A stretch of 64,000 bases of DNA from UBA10649 sp963700745 (GTDB lineage: Bacteria > Actinomycetota > Actinomycetes > S36-B12), in contig CAVOYT010000013.1 in assembly GCA_963700745.1 (NCBI GenBank), forward strand, positions 248,001-312,000, in the 5' to 3' direction. This document shows, in pieces, positions 16,394-25,203 of this stretch. The position numbers and the translations under genes were made by a program. Below the pieces are notes generated by a model that had not been told where the DNA came from, did not search any database, and saw only the letters and a list, made by a program, of their open reading frames with translations. Numbering within the stretch: the first letter of the stretch is position 1; each line of letters begins with the position of its first letter.

Positions 16394-18595
16394 GTGGAGG
16401 GTCCCCAGATCTCAACCGCGCAGGCCGTTATCGACAACGGGTCGTTCGGCACGCGCACCATCAAGTTCGAGACCGGCCGCCTGGCCCGCCAGGCCGCCGG
16501 CAGCGTCGCCGTGTACCTCGACGACGAGACCATGCTGCTGAGCGCGACGACCGCGTCCAAGCACCCGAAGGACCAGTTCGACTTCTTCCCGCTCACGATC
16601 GATGTCGAGGAGCGGATGTACTCGATCGGCCGGATCCCCGGCTCGTTCTTCCGCCGTGAGGGTCGCCCGTCCGAGGACGCGATCCTGACCTGCCGACTGA
16701 CCGACCGGCCCCTGCGCCCGACGTTCGCCAAGGGCCTGCGCAACGAGGTCCAGGTCGTCATCACCGTCATGGCGCTTCACCCCAACGAGCTCTACGACGT
16801 GGTCGCCATCAACGCCGCCTCAGCATCGACCATGGTCTCGGGACTGCCGTTCAACGGCCCCGTGGGCGCCGTGCGCGTCGCGCTGATCCGCGGTCAGTGG
16901 GTCGCGTTCCCGACGTACGAGCAGCTCGAGGAGGCCGTGTTCGACATGGTCGTCGCCGGGCGCATCGCGGGTGACGACGTCGCCATCATGATGGTCGAGG
17001 CCGAGGCCACGACCCGCACGATCGAGCTCATCGCCGGGGGCGCCACCGCGCCCACGGAGGAGGTCGTCGCTGCAGGGCTCGACGCGTCGAAGGGCTTCAT
17101 CAAGGCCTTGTGCGACGCGCAGGCGGAGCTTGCGGCAGTGGCCGCCAAGCCGACGGTCGAGTTCCCCGTCTACCTCGAGTACCAGGACGACGTCTACGAC
17201 GCCGTCGAGCGACTGTCCATCGCGGACCTTCGCGAGGCGATGACCATCGTCAGCAAGGCCGACCGTGAGGCTCGCCTGGACGACATCAAGAAGGTCGTCG
17301 TTGCCGAGCTCTCGGCGCAGTTCGAGGGGCGCGAGAAGGAGATCTCCGGCGCGCTGCGGTCGGTCACCAAGAAGGTCGTGCGCGAGCGGGTGCTCACGGA
17401 CCACGTGCGCATCGACGGGCGTGGGCTCACCGACATCCGCACACTCTCGGCCGAGGTCGACGTCCTGCCCCGCGTGCACGGCTCGGCGCTGTTCGAGCGC
17501 GGCGAGACCCAGATCATGGGCGTCACCACGCTGAACATGCTTCGCATGGAGCAGATGGTCGACACGCTCAACCCCGAGAACCGCAAGCGGTACATGCACA
17601 ACTACAACTTCCCGCCGTACTCCACCGGCGAGACCGGACGCGTCGGGTCGCCGAAGCGTCGCGAGATCGGCCACGGCGCCCTCGCCGAGCGGGCGATCCT
17701 TCCGGTCCTCCCGTCGCGTGAGGAGTTCCCCTACGCGATCCGTCAGGTCTCCGAGGCGCTCGGCTCGAACGGCTCGACCTCGATGGGCTCGGTCTGCGCG
17801 TCCACGATGTCGCTGCTCAACGCCGGCGTCCCGCTGCGGGCACCGGTCGCCGGTATCGCCATGGGCCTGATCTCTGGAGAGGTCGACGGCAAGACCGAGT
17901 ACGTCGCGATCACCGACATCCTCGGAGCGGAGGACGCCTTCGGGGACATGGACTTCAAGGTGGCCGGCACCAAGGACTTCGTGACGGCACTGCAGCTCGA
18001 CACCAAGCTCGACGGCATTCCCGCGTCGGTGCTGGGCGCCGCACTGCAGCAGGCCCGCGATGCGCGCCTGACGATCCTCGACGTCATGAACGAGGCCATT
18101 GATGCTCCCGACGAGATGGCGCCGACGGCACCTCGCGTCATCAGCATCAAGATCCCGGTGGACAAGATCGGCGAGGTGATCGGGCCCAAGGGCAAGATCA
18201 TCAACCAGATCCAGGAGGAGACCGGCGCCGACATCACCATCGAGGACGACGGCACGATCTACATCGGCGCCACGGACGGTCCCTCGGCCGAGGCGGCCCG
18301 CACGGCGGTCAACAACATCGCCAACCCGACGATGCCCGAGGTGGGCGAGCGATACCTCGGCACGGTGGTCAAGACCACCGCCTTCGGCGCGTTCGTCTCG
18401 CTCATGCCGGGCAAGGACGGCCTGCTCCACATCTCGGAGATCAAGAAGCTTGCCGGCGGCAAGCGGGTCGAGAACGTCGAGGACGTCCTGAAGGTCGGCA
18501 GCAAGGTCCAGGTCGAGATCAAGGAGGTCGACTCGCGCGGGAAGCTGTCGCTGGTCCCCGTCCTTGAGGGTGACACCGCGGCGGCCGGTGCCTAA
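16394..18595 (+). CDS. pnp: Polyribonucleotide nucleotidyltransferase (PNPase / GpsI)
   Basis: Phosphorolytic 3'-5' exoribonuclease of RNA decay; in actinomycetes also the main RNA 3' tailing enzyme. The 733 residues show two RNase PH domains (first with FDFFPLTIDVEERMYSIGRIPGSFFRREGRPS; second with VRIDGRGLTDIRTL and YNFPPYSTGETGR). A KH domain follows (IGPKGKIINQIQEETGADI), then an S1 domain (YLGTVVKTTAFGAFVSLMPGKDGLLHISE). The GTG start at 16394 is set by the CAGGAGG ribosome binding site. The stop overlaps the start of the M16 peptidase gene. Confidence 0.98.
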   Translation: MEGPQISTAQAVIDNGSFGTRTIKFETGRLARQAAGSVAVYLDDETMLLSATTASKHPKDQFDFFPLTIDVEERMYSIGRIPGSFFRREGRPSEDAILTCRLTDRPLRPTFAKGLRNEVQVVITVMALHPNELYDVVAINAASASTMVSGLPFNGPVGAVRVALIRGQWVAFPTYEQLEEAVFDMVVAGRIAGDDVAIMMVEAEATTRTIELIAGGATAPTEEVVAAGLDASKGFIKALCDAQAELAAVAAKPTVEFPVYLEYQDDVYDAVERLSIADLREAMTIVSKADREARLDDIKKVVVAELSAQFEGREKEISGALRSVTKKVVRERVLTDHVRIDGRGLTDIRTLSAEVDVLPRVHGSALFERGETQIMGVTTLNMLRMEQMVDTLNPENRKRYMHNYNFPPYSTGETGRVGSPKRREIGHGALAERAILPVLPSREEFPYAIRQVSEALGSNGSTSMGSVCASTMSLLNAGVPLRAPVAGIAMGLISGEVDGKTEYVAITDILGAEDAFGDMDFKVAGTKDFVTALQLDTKLDGIPASVLGAALQQARDARLTILDVMNEAIDAPDEMAPTAPRVISIKIPVDKIGEVIGPKGKIINQIQEETGADITIEDDGTIYIGATDGPSAEAARTAVNNIANPTMPEVGERYLGTVVKTTAFGAFVSLMPGKDGLLHISEIKKLAGGKRVENVEDVLKVGSKVQVEIKEVDSRGKLSLVPVLEGDTAAAGA

Positions 18596-19898
18596 GGCCC
18601 AGACCCGCACGCTGCTGCGGGAGGGTGACGGCGGACTCGTCCGGCGTACCACCCTCCCGGGCGGCCTGCGCGTGATCACCGAGCAGGTCCCCGGGGTCCG
18701 CTCGGTGGCGTTCGGCGTGTGGGTGAACGTCGGATCGCGTGACGAGACCGGCAAGCAGATGGGGTCGGCGCACTACCTCGAGCACCTGCTCTTCAAGGGC
18801 ACGCACCGTCGGTCGGCGATGGAGATCTCCGCGTCGATCGAGGCGGTCGGCGGGGATCTCAATGCCTTCACCACCAAGGAGTACACCTGCTACTACGCGC
18901 GTGTCCTGGACGCCGACCTGCCGCTGGCGATCGACGTTGTCTGCGACGTCGTGACCGATGCGCTCATCCGCACAGTGGACGTCGAGCAGGAGCGTGGGGT
19001 GATCCTCGAGGAGATCGCCATGCACGAGGACGACCCGACCGATGTCGTCCACGATGACTTCGCGTCAGCGATGTTCGGTGACACGCCGCTCGGGCGTCCC
19101 GTGCTGGGGACGATCGACACGATCCGTGGCATCTCGCGTACGTCGATCAATGGCTTCTACCGCCGTCGCTACCGTCCCGAGTCCATGGTGGTGGCTGCGG
19201 CGGGCAACCTCGACCACGACACCGTCGTTCGGCAGGTCAGGGCGCTGTTCAATCCCGTGCTTGATCCCGGAGTGGACGTGCGGGCCGCCCGTCGCGTTCG
19301 GCGGCCGCGCTCGCACGAAGCCGGCGTGAAGGTGACGAAGCGACCGACGGAGCAGGCGCACCTCGTCCTGGGCGTGCCCGGTATCACCCGCAGCGACGAC
19401 CGCCGGTATGCGCTGTCCGTGCTCTCGACGGCGCTGGGCGGCGGCATGAGCAGCCGGCTCTTCCAGGAGGTTCGCGAGAGGCGCGGGCTGGCCTACTCGG
19501 TCTACTCCTACGCCCAGGGCTACTCCGACGATGGCCTGTTCGGCGTGTATGTCGGCTGCCTGCCGGCGAAGGTGGACACCGTCCTCGACGTGTGCCTGTC
19601 TCAGCTCCAGGAGCTGGCGGATCACGGCCTCAGCGACGACGAGATCCGGCGAGGCAAGGGACAGGTGCGCGGCGCGACCGTCCTCGGCCAGGAGGACACC
19701 GGAGCGCGCATGACCCGCATCGCCAAGAGCGAACTGCACGACGACCCGCTGATGAGCATCGACACCCTGCTCGGCCGCGTCGACGCGGTGACGCCCGACG
19801 ACATTCGTTCCATCGCCGGGGAACTGCTTACCGCCCCCGCCACGCTGGCTGTGATCGGCCCCTTCGACGAGACGACCACGTTCAACACGGTCGGCTGA
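18588..19898 (+). CDS. M16 family zinc metallopeptidase
   Basis: A protein of about 436 residues of the pitrilysin/processing-peptidase type. The inverted zinc motif HxxEH is present as H62-YL-EH66, with the third ligand Glu about 76 residues on (RGVILEEIAMHEDDPT). The C-terminal half has the matching inactive domain with RGLAYSVYSYAQGYSDDGLF, including the conserved Arg/Tyr that bind substrate. It follows pnp in Actinomycetes and Bacillus (ymxG-like). The GTG at 18588 overlaps the pnp stop by eight bases; a TTG at 18564 is less likely. Probable role is peptide turnover; substrate unknown. Confidence 0.93.
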   Translation: MPKAQTRTLLREGDGGLVRRTTLPGGLRVITEQVPGVRSVAFGVWVNVGSRDETGKQMGSAHYLEHLLFKGTHRRSAMEISASIEAVGGDLNAFTTKEYTCYYARVLDADLPLAIDVVCDVVTDALIRTVDVEQERGVILEEIAMHEDDPTDVVHDDFASAMFGDTPLGRPVLGTIDTIRGISRTSINGFYRRRYRPESMVVAAAGNLDHDTVVRQVRALFNPVLDPGVDVRAARRVRRPRSHEAGVKVTKRPTEQAHLVLGVPGITRSDDRRYALSVLSTALGGGMSSRLFQEVRERRGLAYSVYSYAQGYSDDGLFGVYVGCLPAKVDTVLDVCLSQLQELADHGLSDDEIRRGKGQVRGATVLGQEDTGARMTRIAKSELHDDPLMSIDTLLGRVDAVTPDDIRSIAGELLTAPATLAVIGPFDETTTFNTVG

Positions 19899-19916
19899 CG
19901 CGCGACCCCTCGCAGG

Positions 19917-19922
19917 TAGGCT
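19917..19922 (+). promoter_or_regulatory. -10 box of dapB (leaderless start)
   Basis: TAGGCT ends seven bases before the GTG start of dapB, with no ribosome binding site between. Confidence 0.6.
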
Positions 19923-19929
19923 GGTCGCC

Positions 19930-20673
19930 GTGATCAAGGTCGGAGTGGTCGGCGCCAAGGGACGGATGGGCCAGGCCGCCGTCGAGGCGGTCAAGGCGGA
20001 CGACGCCATGCACCTGGTCGCCGCGGTCGACATCGGAGTCCCGGCCACCGCTCTGGGCCAGGCCGGCGCGGAGGTGGTCGTCGACTTCACGACCCCCGAC
20101 GCCGTCATGCGCACCCTTCGGACCTGCATCGCCGACGGGATCCACTGCGTCGTGGGCACCACGGGGTTCACCGACGAGCGGCTGGATCTGGTACGGTCAT
20201 GGTGCGCCGAGCACCCGTCCGTCGGAGTGCTGATCGCCCCCAACTTCGGGCTCGGCGCCGTGCTGATGATGCGCTTCGCCGAGATGGCCGCCCCGTACTT
20301 CGATTCGGCCGAGATCATCGAGATGCACCACCCGGACAAGGTCGACGCGCCGTCGGGCACCGCAACGCACACGGCTCGGCTGATCGCTGAGGCGCGCGCC
20401 GGGCTGCCGACCGCGCCGGACGCCACGTCGCAGGAGGTTCCGGGCGCCCGAGGTGCCCGAGTCGACGGCGTTCCGGTGCATTCCATCCGCGCCCGCGGTC
20501 TGGTGGCGCACCAGGAGGTGATCCTCGGCGGGATCGGCGAGACTCTCACGATCCGCCACGATTCGATCGACCGTTCCTCGTTCATGCCGGGCGTGCTCCT
20601 GGGGATCCGCGAGGTGTCCCGGCACCCAGGGCTCTCGGTCGGCCTTGCCGAGTATCTCGATCTCGGCGCGTGA
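19930..20673 (+). CDS. dapB: 4-hydroxy-tetrahydrodipicolinate reductase
   Basis: Second enzyme of the lysine/diaminopimelate branch; reduces tetrahydrodipicolinate precursor with NAD(P)H. The 247-residue length is typical for actinobacteria. Motifs: nucleotide-binding VGVVGAKGRMGQAAVEAV, CVVGTTGFT, the catalytic segment IIEMHHPDKVDAPSGTA, and IRARGLVAHQEVILGG near the C-terminus. GTG 19930 follows a -10 box. The stop overlaps the start of the next small gene (GTGA). dapA lies 3.6 kb downstream, the usual arrangement with thyX between. Confidence 0.97.
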   Translation: MIKVGVVGAKGRMGQAAVEAVKADDAMHLVAAVDIGVPATALGQAGAEVVVDFTTPDAVMRTLRTCIADGIHCVVGTTGFTDERLDLVRSWCAEHPSVGVLIAPNFGLGAVLMMRFAEMAAPYFDSAEIIEMHHPDKVDAPSGTATHTARLIAEARAGLPTAPDATSQEVPGARGARVDGVPVHSIRARGLVAHQEVILGGIGETLTIRHDSIDRSSFMPGVLLGIREVSRHPGLSVGLAEYLDLGA

Positions 20674-21126
20674 ACCCGCGCACGCTCGCCTGGATCCTCG
20701 CCGCCGCCGTCGGGGTCTACCTCGTCTTCGTCGGCCTGCGTGTCGTGGGCTCTCATCGCGTCCGGCGACCCCGTCCCGGTGCTGCTCGGGATCAGCGTGA
20801 TCGTCATCCCCCTCATCGGGGCGTGGGTCCTGTGGCGTGAACTCGCCTTCGGGCTGCGCACGCAGCGGCTCGGGCGCGAGCTCGGCGCCGAGGGCGGCCT
20901 GCCGCGCGACGACCTGCCGCGGACCCCGTCGGGTCGGATCGAGAAGGCCGCGGCGGACGAGCGGTTCGCCGAGTACGAGGCGCAGGTGCAGCAGACGCCG
21001 GAGGACTGGCGGGCCTGGTTCCGGCTCGCGGTCGGATACGACGATGCCCGCGATCGCAAGCGGGCCCGGGCCGCGATGCGCAAGGCCATTGCGCTGCACG
21101 ACGCCGCGCCCTCACCCGGAGCCTGA
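20670..21126 (+). CDS. Small membrane protein with a TPR-like tail (one frameshift)
   Basis: Start GTG overlaps the dapB stop. The N-terminal helix VNPRTLAWILAAAVGVYLVFVGLR and a second helix VLLGISVIVIPLIGAWVLW make a hairpin in the membrane. The soluble tail has FAEYEAQVQQTPEDWRAWFRLAVGYDDARDRKRARAAMRKAI, which looks like a single tetratricopeptide-type helix pair. The frame breaks near 20745 and the span is one base over a multiple of three. The corrected length is about 151 residues. Similar small proteins sit after dapB in other actinomycetes; function unknown. Confidence 0.7.
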
Positions 21127-21129
21127 CCC

Positions 21130-21688
21130 CTAGTCGCGGGCCTGCCATCGCTCCAGCCGGATCCGCGCCATGTCGAACGCCTCCGGGCGCAGCCAGAGGT
21201 CCGGCGAGGTCGGCGTAGATGTGGGTCGGCAGGACCGGCTCCCGTCGACGAGCTGCACCGACGATCGCATCGTCGTCGTCCGGAGCGGCAGTCCGAGGAA
21301 GGGTGCGGCCTGCTCCTGGCACTCGATAGCGGCCACGTCCCCCCAGGGGATGACCTGACGCCCCCACGTCCGGTCGATCGAGATGCCGTCGTCGGTGACG
21401 TAGGTCCCCACCACCCAGCCGCGGAGGATGGCGACGAGGAGAGTGGCGGTGATCGCCGCCCCGATCAGGGTCGTCGGCGACAGCCCAGCGGTGACGGCCG
21501 CGAGCATGAACGACGCCGTCGTGGTCACCATGCCGGCGGTGGCGACGACGAGCGCGGCGATCCGCAGCGGGCCCCGCGTGGCGTGATCCGGACCTTTCGC
21601 ACCTGGCGGTAGTGCGTCGTCGAGGGGTGCGTCGGGATCCGGCTTGGGCCACAGGAAGCCGAAGAGTCGGCTTGCGCGGCTCGTTCAT
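21130..21688 (-). CDS. Membrane protein with a bacterial PH domain (frameshifted)
   Basis: After an N-terminal cytosolic stretch (MNEPRK, then frame break, FGFLWPKPDPDAP) there are two membrane helices (IAALVVATAGMVTTTASFMLAA and LIGAAITATLLVAIL). A beta-rich PH-like domain follows (TYVTDDGISIDRTWGRQVIPWGDVAAIECQ) and the protein ends MARIRLERWQARD. Frames break near 21670 and again near 21215-21235, where two compensating indels seem to be present. It is convergent with the TPR-tail gene, and its ATG overlaps the azlD stop. PH-domain membrane proteins of this kind are widespread in actinobacteria without a known role. Confidence 0.65.
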
Positions 21689-21997
21689 GCGGCCGACCCC
21701 CACGCCCGCAGCACCGCTGCGGTGACGGCAGCCACCAGCACCACGACGAGGAAGGGGCCCGCAGCAGCAGCGCGATCGACGGCCGCGACGACACCGGCGA
21801 GGCGGGCGTCGATCACCAGGGCTCTGTCCGTCGGCGAAGGTCTGCACGGCGACGAGCGCGGCCAGCAGGGCGACCGGCAGCAGCCCGGCCACGCGGCGGA
21901 CGGAGTCGTGCTCGAGGACCGCGGTGGGCAGGAAGTAGCCGACGAGCTTCTCGAGGTAGCAGCCCAGCGAGCCGGCGAGGACGGCGGCCCAGATCAC
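21685..21997 (-). CDS. azlD: AzlD family branched-chain amino acid transport subunit (one frameshift)
   Basis: A small membrane protein of about 104 residues with four predicted helices: VIWAAVLAGSLGCYLEKLVGYFLP, then VAGLLPVALLAALVAVQTFADG, and after a frame break near 21823 LAGVVAAVDRAAAAGPF and LVVVLVAAVTAAVLRAWGSAA. AzlD pairs with AzlC to export branched-chain amino acids and analogues. The GTG at 21997 has a GGAGGAA ribosome binding site inside azlC. The span is one base over a multiple of three. As sequenced, the frame is open from azlC straight into azlD. Confidence 0.75.
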
Positions 21998-22686
21998 GAC
22001 TTCCTCCCGATGCAGCGCCGCCGCGATGAGCGCGACCAGGCCGGCCGCGAGGACTGGCAGGCCCGGACGCAGGAGCGGCGTGAGGATCAGGGCGAGGACG
22101 GCACCGGCAGCGGCGACGGCCCACATCGTGCGATCGACCAGACGCGGCCACAGCAGCGCGACGAAGGCGGCGGGGATCGCCGCGTCGAGGCCCAGGGTGG
22201 CCGGGTCGCCGATGGCGGCGGCACCCAGTGCGCCGACCAGGGTGCCGATGTTCCACAGGACGTACACGGACAGCCCGGTGCTCCAGAAGGCGTGCCGTGC
22301 GGCCGCCTGACCGGCTCGGGGTGCGCCAGCGCCATCGCGGTGGACTCGTCGATGGTGAGCTCGGCGGCCGCCAGGCGTCGCAGCCCCGTCACCTGCAGGG
22401 TGGGAGCCATGCTCAGCGCGTACATGCTGTTGCGGGCGCCGAGCAGCCAGGCCGTCAGGACGGCCGCGACGGCTCCGCCGCCGGCCCCGAGCACCCCGAC
22501 GAGGGCGAACTGCGAGCCACCGGTGAACATGAGCAGGGACAGGCTCTGCGTCTGCCAGGCGTCCAGGCCGCTGGCGACGCTGATCGCCCCGAAGGACAGG
22601 CCGTAGGCGCCCGTCGCGAGGCCGATTCCCACGGCATTCGAGGTGACCCGCCGGCGATGCGCGGCGGCGAACGCGTCGGCGGGCAC
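21994..22686 (-). CDS. azlC: AzlC family amino acid exporter, large subunit (frameshifted)
   Basis: Begins with a GTG at 22686 (PADAFAAAHRRRVTSNAVGIGLATGAYGLSFGAISV). It carries the AzlC signature LSLLMFTGGSQFALVGVLGAGG and ARNSMYALSMAP, then breaks frame near 22312 after AMALAHPEP. The remainder gives FWSTGLSVYVLWNIGTLVGALGAAA and further helices ending AAGLVALIAAALHREE. Its last codons are uncertain: the likely stop overlaps the azlD GTG (GTGA), but in the sequence as given the second frame continues into azlD. The pair exports valine, leucine and related compounds in characterised species. Confidence 0.72.
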
Positions 22687-22695
22687 ACGGGGACG

Positions 22696-23293
22696 TTAGC
22701 GGCTTGCCGCCTCGCAGTGGCACCGAGGCCGGTCAGCTCCGGCCGGATCCAGTGCCGTCACCAGGCGCGCCTCGCGGAGCAGCAGGTCCTGGCCGTCCTC
22801 GGCAGAGGCCGACCAGCAGGTCGCGGTACGCGGTGTCCGGGCCCCAGCCGGCGGACTGGAGGAAGGCCCGTCGCGCCTCGTCGTCGACCGGGCACCAGGT
22901 GGCCGCCTCGGTCATGCCCGCCGGACTGCGGCGTGCGCCACCGCAGCGGCCATGCAGGCGCGAGCCGTGGCCCGTCCGCTGCCGATCCGGGATCGACCTC
23001 GAGGGCCAGCAGCTCGACCGTCGTCGGCGCTCGGCGTCGGGATCCTGACTGGGGCCGATGGCGGCGTAGCCGACGACGTCGCCGTCGTCGACGGCCACCA
23101 GCAGCCGGTGCAGGGGGGTGGGCGGGTTGAGGATGCCGCTGGCCCACACCATGGCGAGGTCGGCTGCGTCCAGGGAGTCGAGCACCTCGGGCGGCAGGGT
23201 CGTGGCGAACCGCTGGCGCCACGACCGGATGTTGACGTCGGCGACGGCGTCGACGTCGGGCGTGCGGGCCAGGCGGACTCCGGACTCGGGCAT
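22696..23293 (-). CDS. GNAT family acetyltransferase (frameshifted)
   Basis: Begins PESGVRLARTPDVDAVADVNIRSW and has a typical GNAT core: VAVDDGDVVGYAAIGPS, then after a frame break VELLALEVDPGSAADG and, in yet another frame, AACM-like helix sequence. It continues GMTEAATWCPVDDEARRAFLQSAGW and ends near 22696. Total about 199 residues once corrected. The WR..Y/F arrangement near the start resembles acetyltransferases acting on small amines or protein N-termini. A CACAAT -10-like box lies seven bases before the start. Divergent from thyX. Confidence 0.7.
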
Positions 23294-23362
23294 GGCCCCA
23301 TTGTGTCCGAGCCGTCGGTCGCCTCCGTGGCGGCATCCGCTCGGACCGGCACCGCTTCTCGG

Positions 23363-23368
23363 TAGGGT
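23363..23368 (+). promoter_or_regulatory. -10 box of thyX (leaderless start)
   Basis: TAGGGT ends six bases before the GTG start of thyX, without a ribosome binding site. Confidence 0.6.
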
Positions 23369-23374
23369 GACGGC

Positions 23375-24102
23375 GTGACGAACGACGACGAGATCACCTT
23401 CCGCAGCGACGTGACCGTCGAGCTCGTGCGCGCGAGCGCCACCGACGCCGACGTCATCTTCGCGGCTCGGGTGTCGACCGCGGGGGAGCAGTCCCTCGAG
23501 GACGTCGACGCCGATGCGGAGCGTTCGGCCGGGCTGGTCAACTACCTCATGCGGGACCGGCACGGCAGTCCGTTCGAGCACAACTCGATGACGTTCTTCG
23601 TGCGCGCTCCGATCTTCGTGTGGCGCGAGCACATGCGGCACCGCATCGCGAGCTACAACGAGGAGTCCGGCCGCTACCGCCAGCTGGAGCCGGTGTTCTA
23701 CGTGCCCGGATCGCGATCGCCCGGTCGTGCAGGTGGGCAAGACCGGTGCCTACGAGTTCCTGCCCGGGTCCGAGGAGCAGTACGACCTGATCGAGTCGGA
23801 CATGCGTGAGGCCTGCCGGTCGGCCTACGCGGTCCTACCAGCGGATGCTCGACGCCGGGATCGCCCGCGAGGTCGCGCGCATGGTGCTGCCCGTGTCCAT
23901 CTACTCCAGCGCCTACGTCACGCTGAATGCGCGCTCGCTGATGAACTTCCTGTCGCTGCGGATGAAGGTCGAGGGCTCGCACTTCCCGTCCTACCCGCAG
24001 CGGGAGATCGAGATGGTGGCGGAGCGCTACGAGGAGGAGTGGTCCCGGCTCATGCCGATCACGCATGCGGCGTTCGTCAAGAACGGGCGGGTCGCGCCCT
24101 AG
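23375..24102 (+). CDS. thyX: Flavin-dependent thymidylate synthase (two frameshifts)
   Basis: Makes dTMP from dUMP using methylene-THF and FAD/NADPH. The ThyX signature RHRxxSxNEES is present as MRHRIASYNEESGRYRQL. The N-terminal FRSDVTVELVRASATDADV and C-terminal segment VLPVSIYSSAYVTLNARSLMNFLSLRM are characteristic. Frames break near 23710 and 23835; the span is two over a multiple of three, consistent with two extra bases. The stop codon at 24100 lies inside the first copy of a tandem repeat. It sits between dapB and dapA as in most actinomycetes. Confidence 0.94.
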
Positions 24103-24218
24103 CGGAGGAGTGAGGCGTAGCCGAGCCCCGGACGCGAGGGGCCGGGGGTGCGCGCCCTAGCGGAGGAGTGAGGCGCAGCCGAGCCCCGGACGCGAGGGGC
24201 CGGGGGCGCGCGCCCTAG
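24093..24218 (+). repeat. 58-bp tandem repeat spanning the thyX stop
   Basis: Two nearly identical 58-base copies (24093-24150 and 24151-24208), then the first ten bases of a third. The first copy holds the last codons and the TAG stop of thyX. Each copy contains an inverted repeat CCCCGG...CCGGGG able to form a GC-rich hairpin, so tandem terminators are possible. The remaining gap to dapA holds no gene. Confidence 0.85.
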
Positions 24219-24275
24219 GCGGAGCCGTGTGAGGGGTGGTCCGTCAGGCGCTGACCGGGCATCGTCACCAACCGA

Positions 24276-24281
24276 TACCCT
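24276..24281 (+). promoter_or_regulatory. -10 box of dapA (leaderless start)
   Basis: TACCCT ends seven bases before the ATG of dapA, with no ribosome binding site between. Confidence 0.5.
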
Positions 24282-24288
24282 TGGCGCC

Positions 24289-25203
24289 ATGCCCGGCCCC
24301 ACCACCCAGAAGAGCCCGTTCGGCGTGATGCTGACGGCGATGGTCAGGCCGTTCCACGCCGGACGGCTCCCTCGACCTCGACGGGACCCAGCGGCTCGCG
24401 ACGCACCTCGTCGACGATCTGCGCCATGACGGGCTCGTCATCAACGGCACCACCGGCGAGTCCGCCACCAAGACCGACGCGGAGGACATCGCGGTCCTCC
24501 GGGCGGTCCTGGAGGCCGTCGGCGACCGGGCCACGATCATCGCGGGGGTCGGGACGAACGACACCGCGCACTCGGTGGAGGCCGCGCGAGCGGCGGCGCA
24601 GCGCCGGCGCCCACGGCGTCATGGCCGTGACGCCGTACTACAACCGACCGCCGCAGGAGGGCCTGGTCCGGCACTTCCACGCGATCGCCGACGCGACCGA
24701 CCTGCCGATGATCACGTACGACATCCCCAAGCGCACCGGCACGGCCATCGAGCTCGAGACGATGATCCGCATCGCGGAGCACCCGCGCATCGTGGCGAAC
24801 AAGGACGCCAAGGGCGATCTCGACTTCGCGCAGTGGGGCATGGCGTCCACCGGCCTCGCCTGGTACTCCGGCGACGACATCCTGAACCTCCCGCTGCTCG
24901 CGCTCGGCGCCGCCGGCATGATCTCGGTGGTCGGTCACCTCGTCGGCGACCGGCTCAAGGACATGGCCGAGGCACTGTGGTCCGGGCGCAGCGACGAGGC
25001 GGCGTCGATCAACGCCTCCCTGCTGCCGGTGTACGCGGGCTGCTTCCGCACCCAGGGCGTCATCCTGACCAAGGCCGCCCTCGAGATGCAGGGCCTGCCG
25101 GCCGGACCCGGTGCGACTGCCCCTGGTCGACGCCACGGAGGCGCAGCGCGACGTGCTGCGCGCCGACCTCGCGCTCGGCGGCGTTCGCGGCTTCGCCGCA
25201 TGA
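24289..25203 (+). CDS. dapA: 4-hydroxy-tetrahydrodipicolinate synthase (three frameshifts)
   Basis: Condenses pyruvate with aspartate semialdehyde, the first committed step of the DAP/lysine pathway. Conserved parts: GTTGESAT near the start, GAHGVMAVTPYYNRPPQEGLVRHF with the catalytic Tyr, ITYDIPKRTGTAIE, and the Schiff-base lysine region IVANKDAKGDL. The frame is broken near 24363, 24608 and 25108. The first break is a surplus G in what should read TPFHADGSLDLDGT. The span is a multiple of three, as three extra bases would give. Corrected length is about 303 residues. The stop overlaps the rnj start (ATGA). Confidence 0.94.

Noticed and set aside
24093..24218. CRISPR array
   Set aside because: The units are contiguous without spacers and only two complete copies exist.
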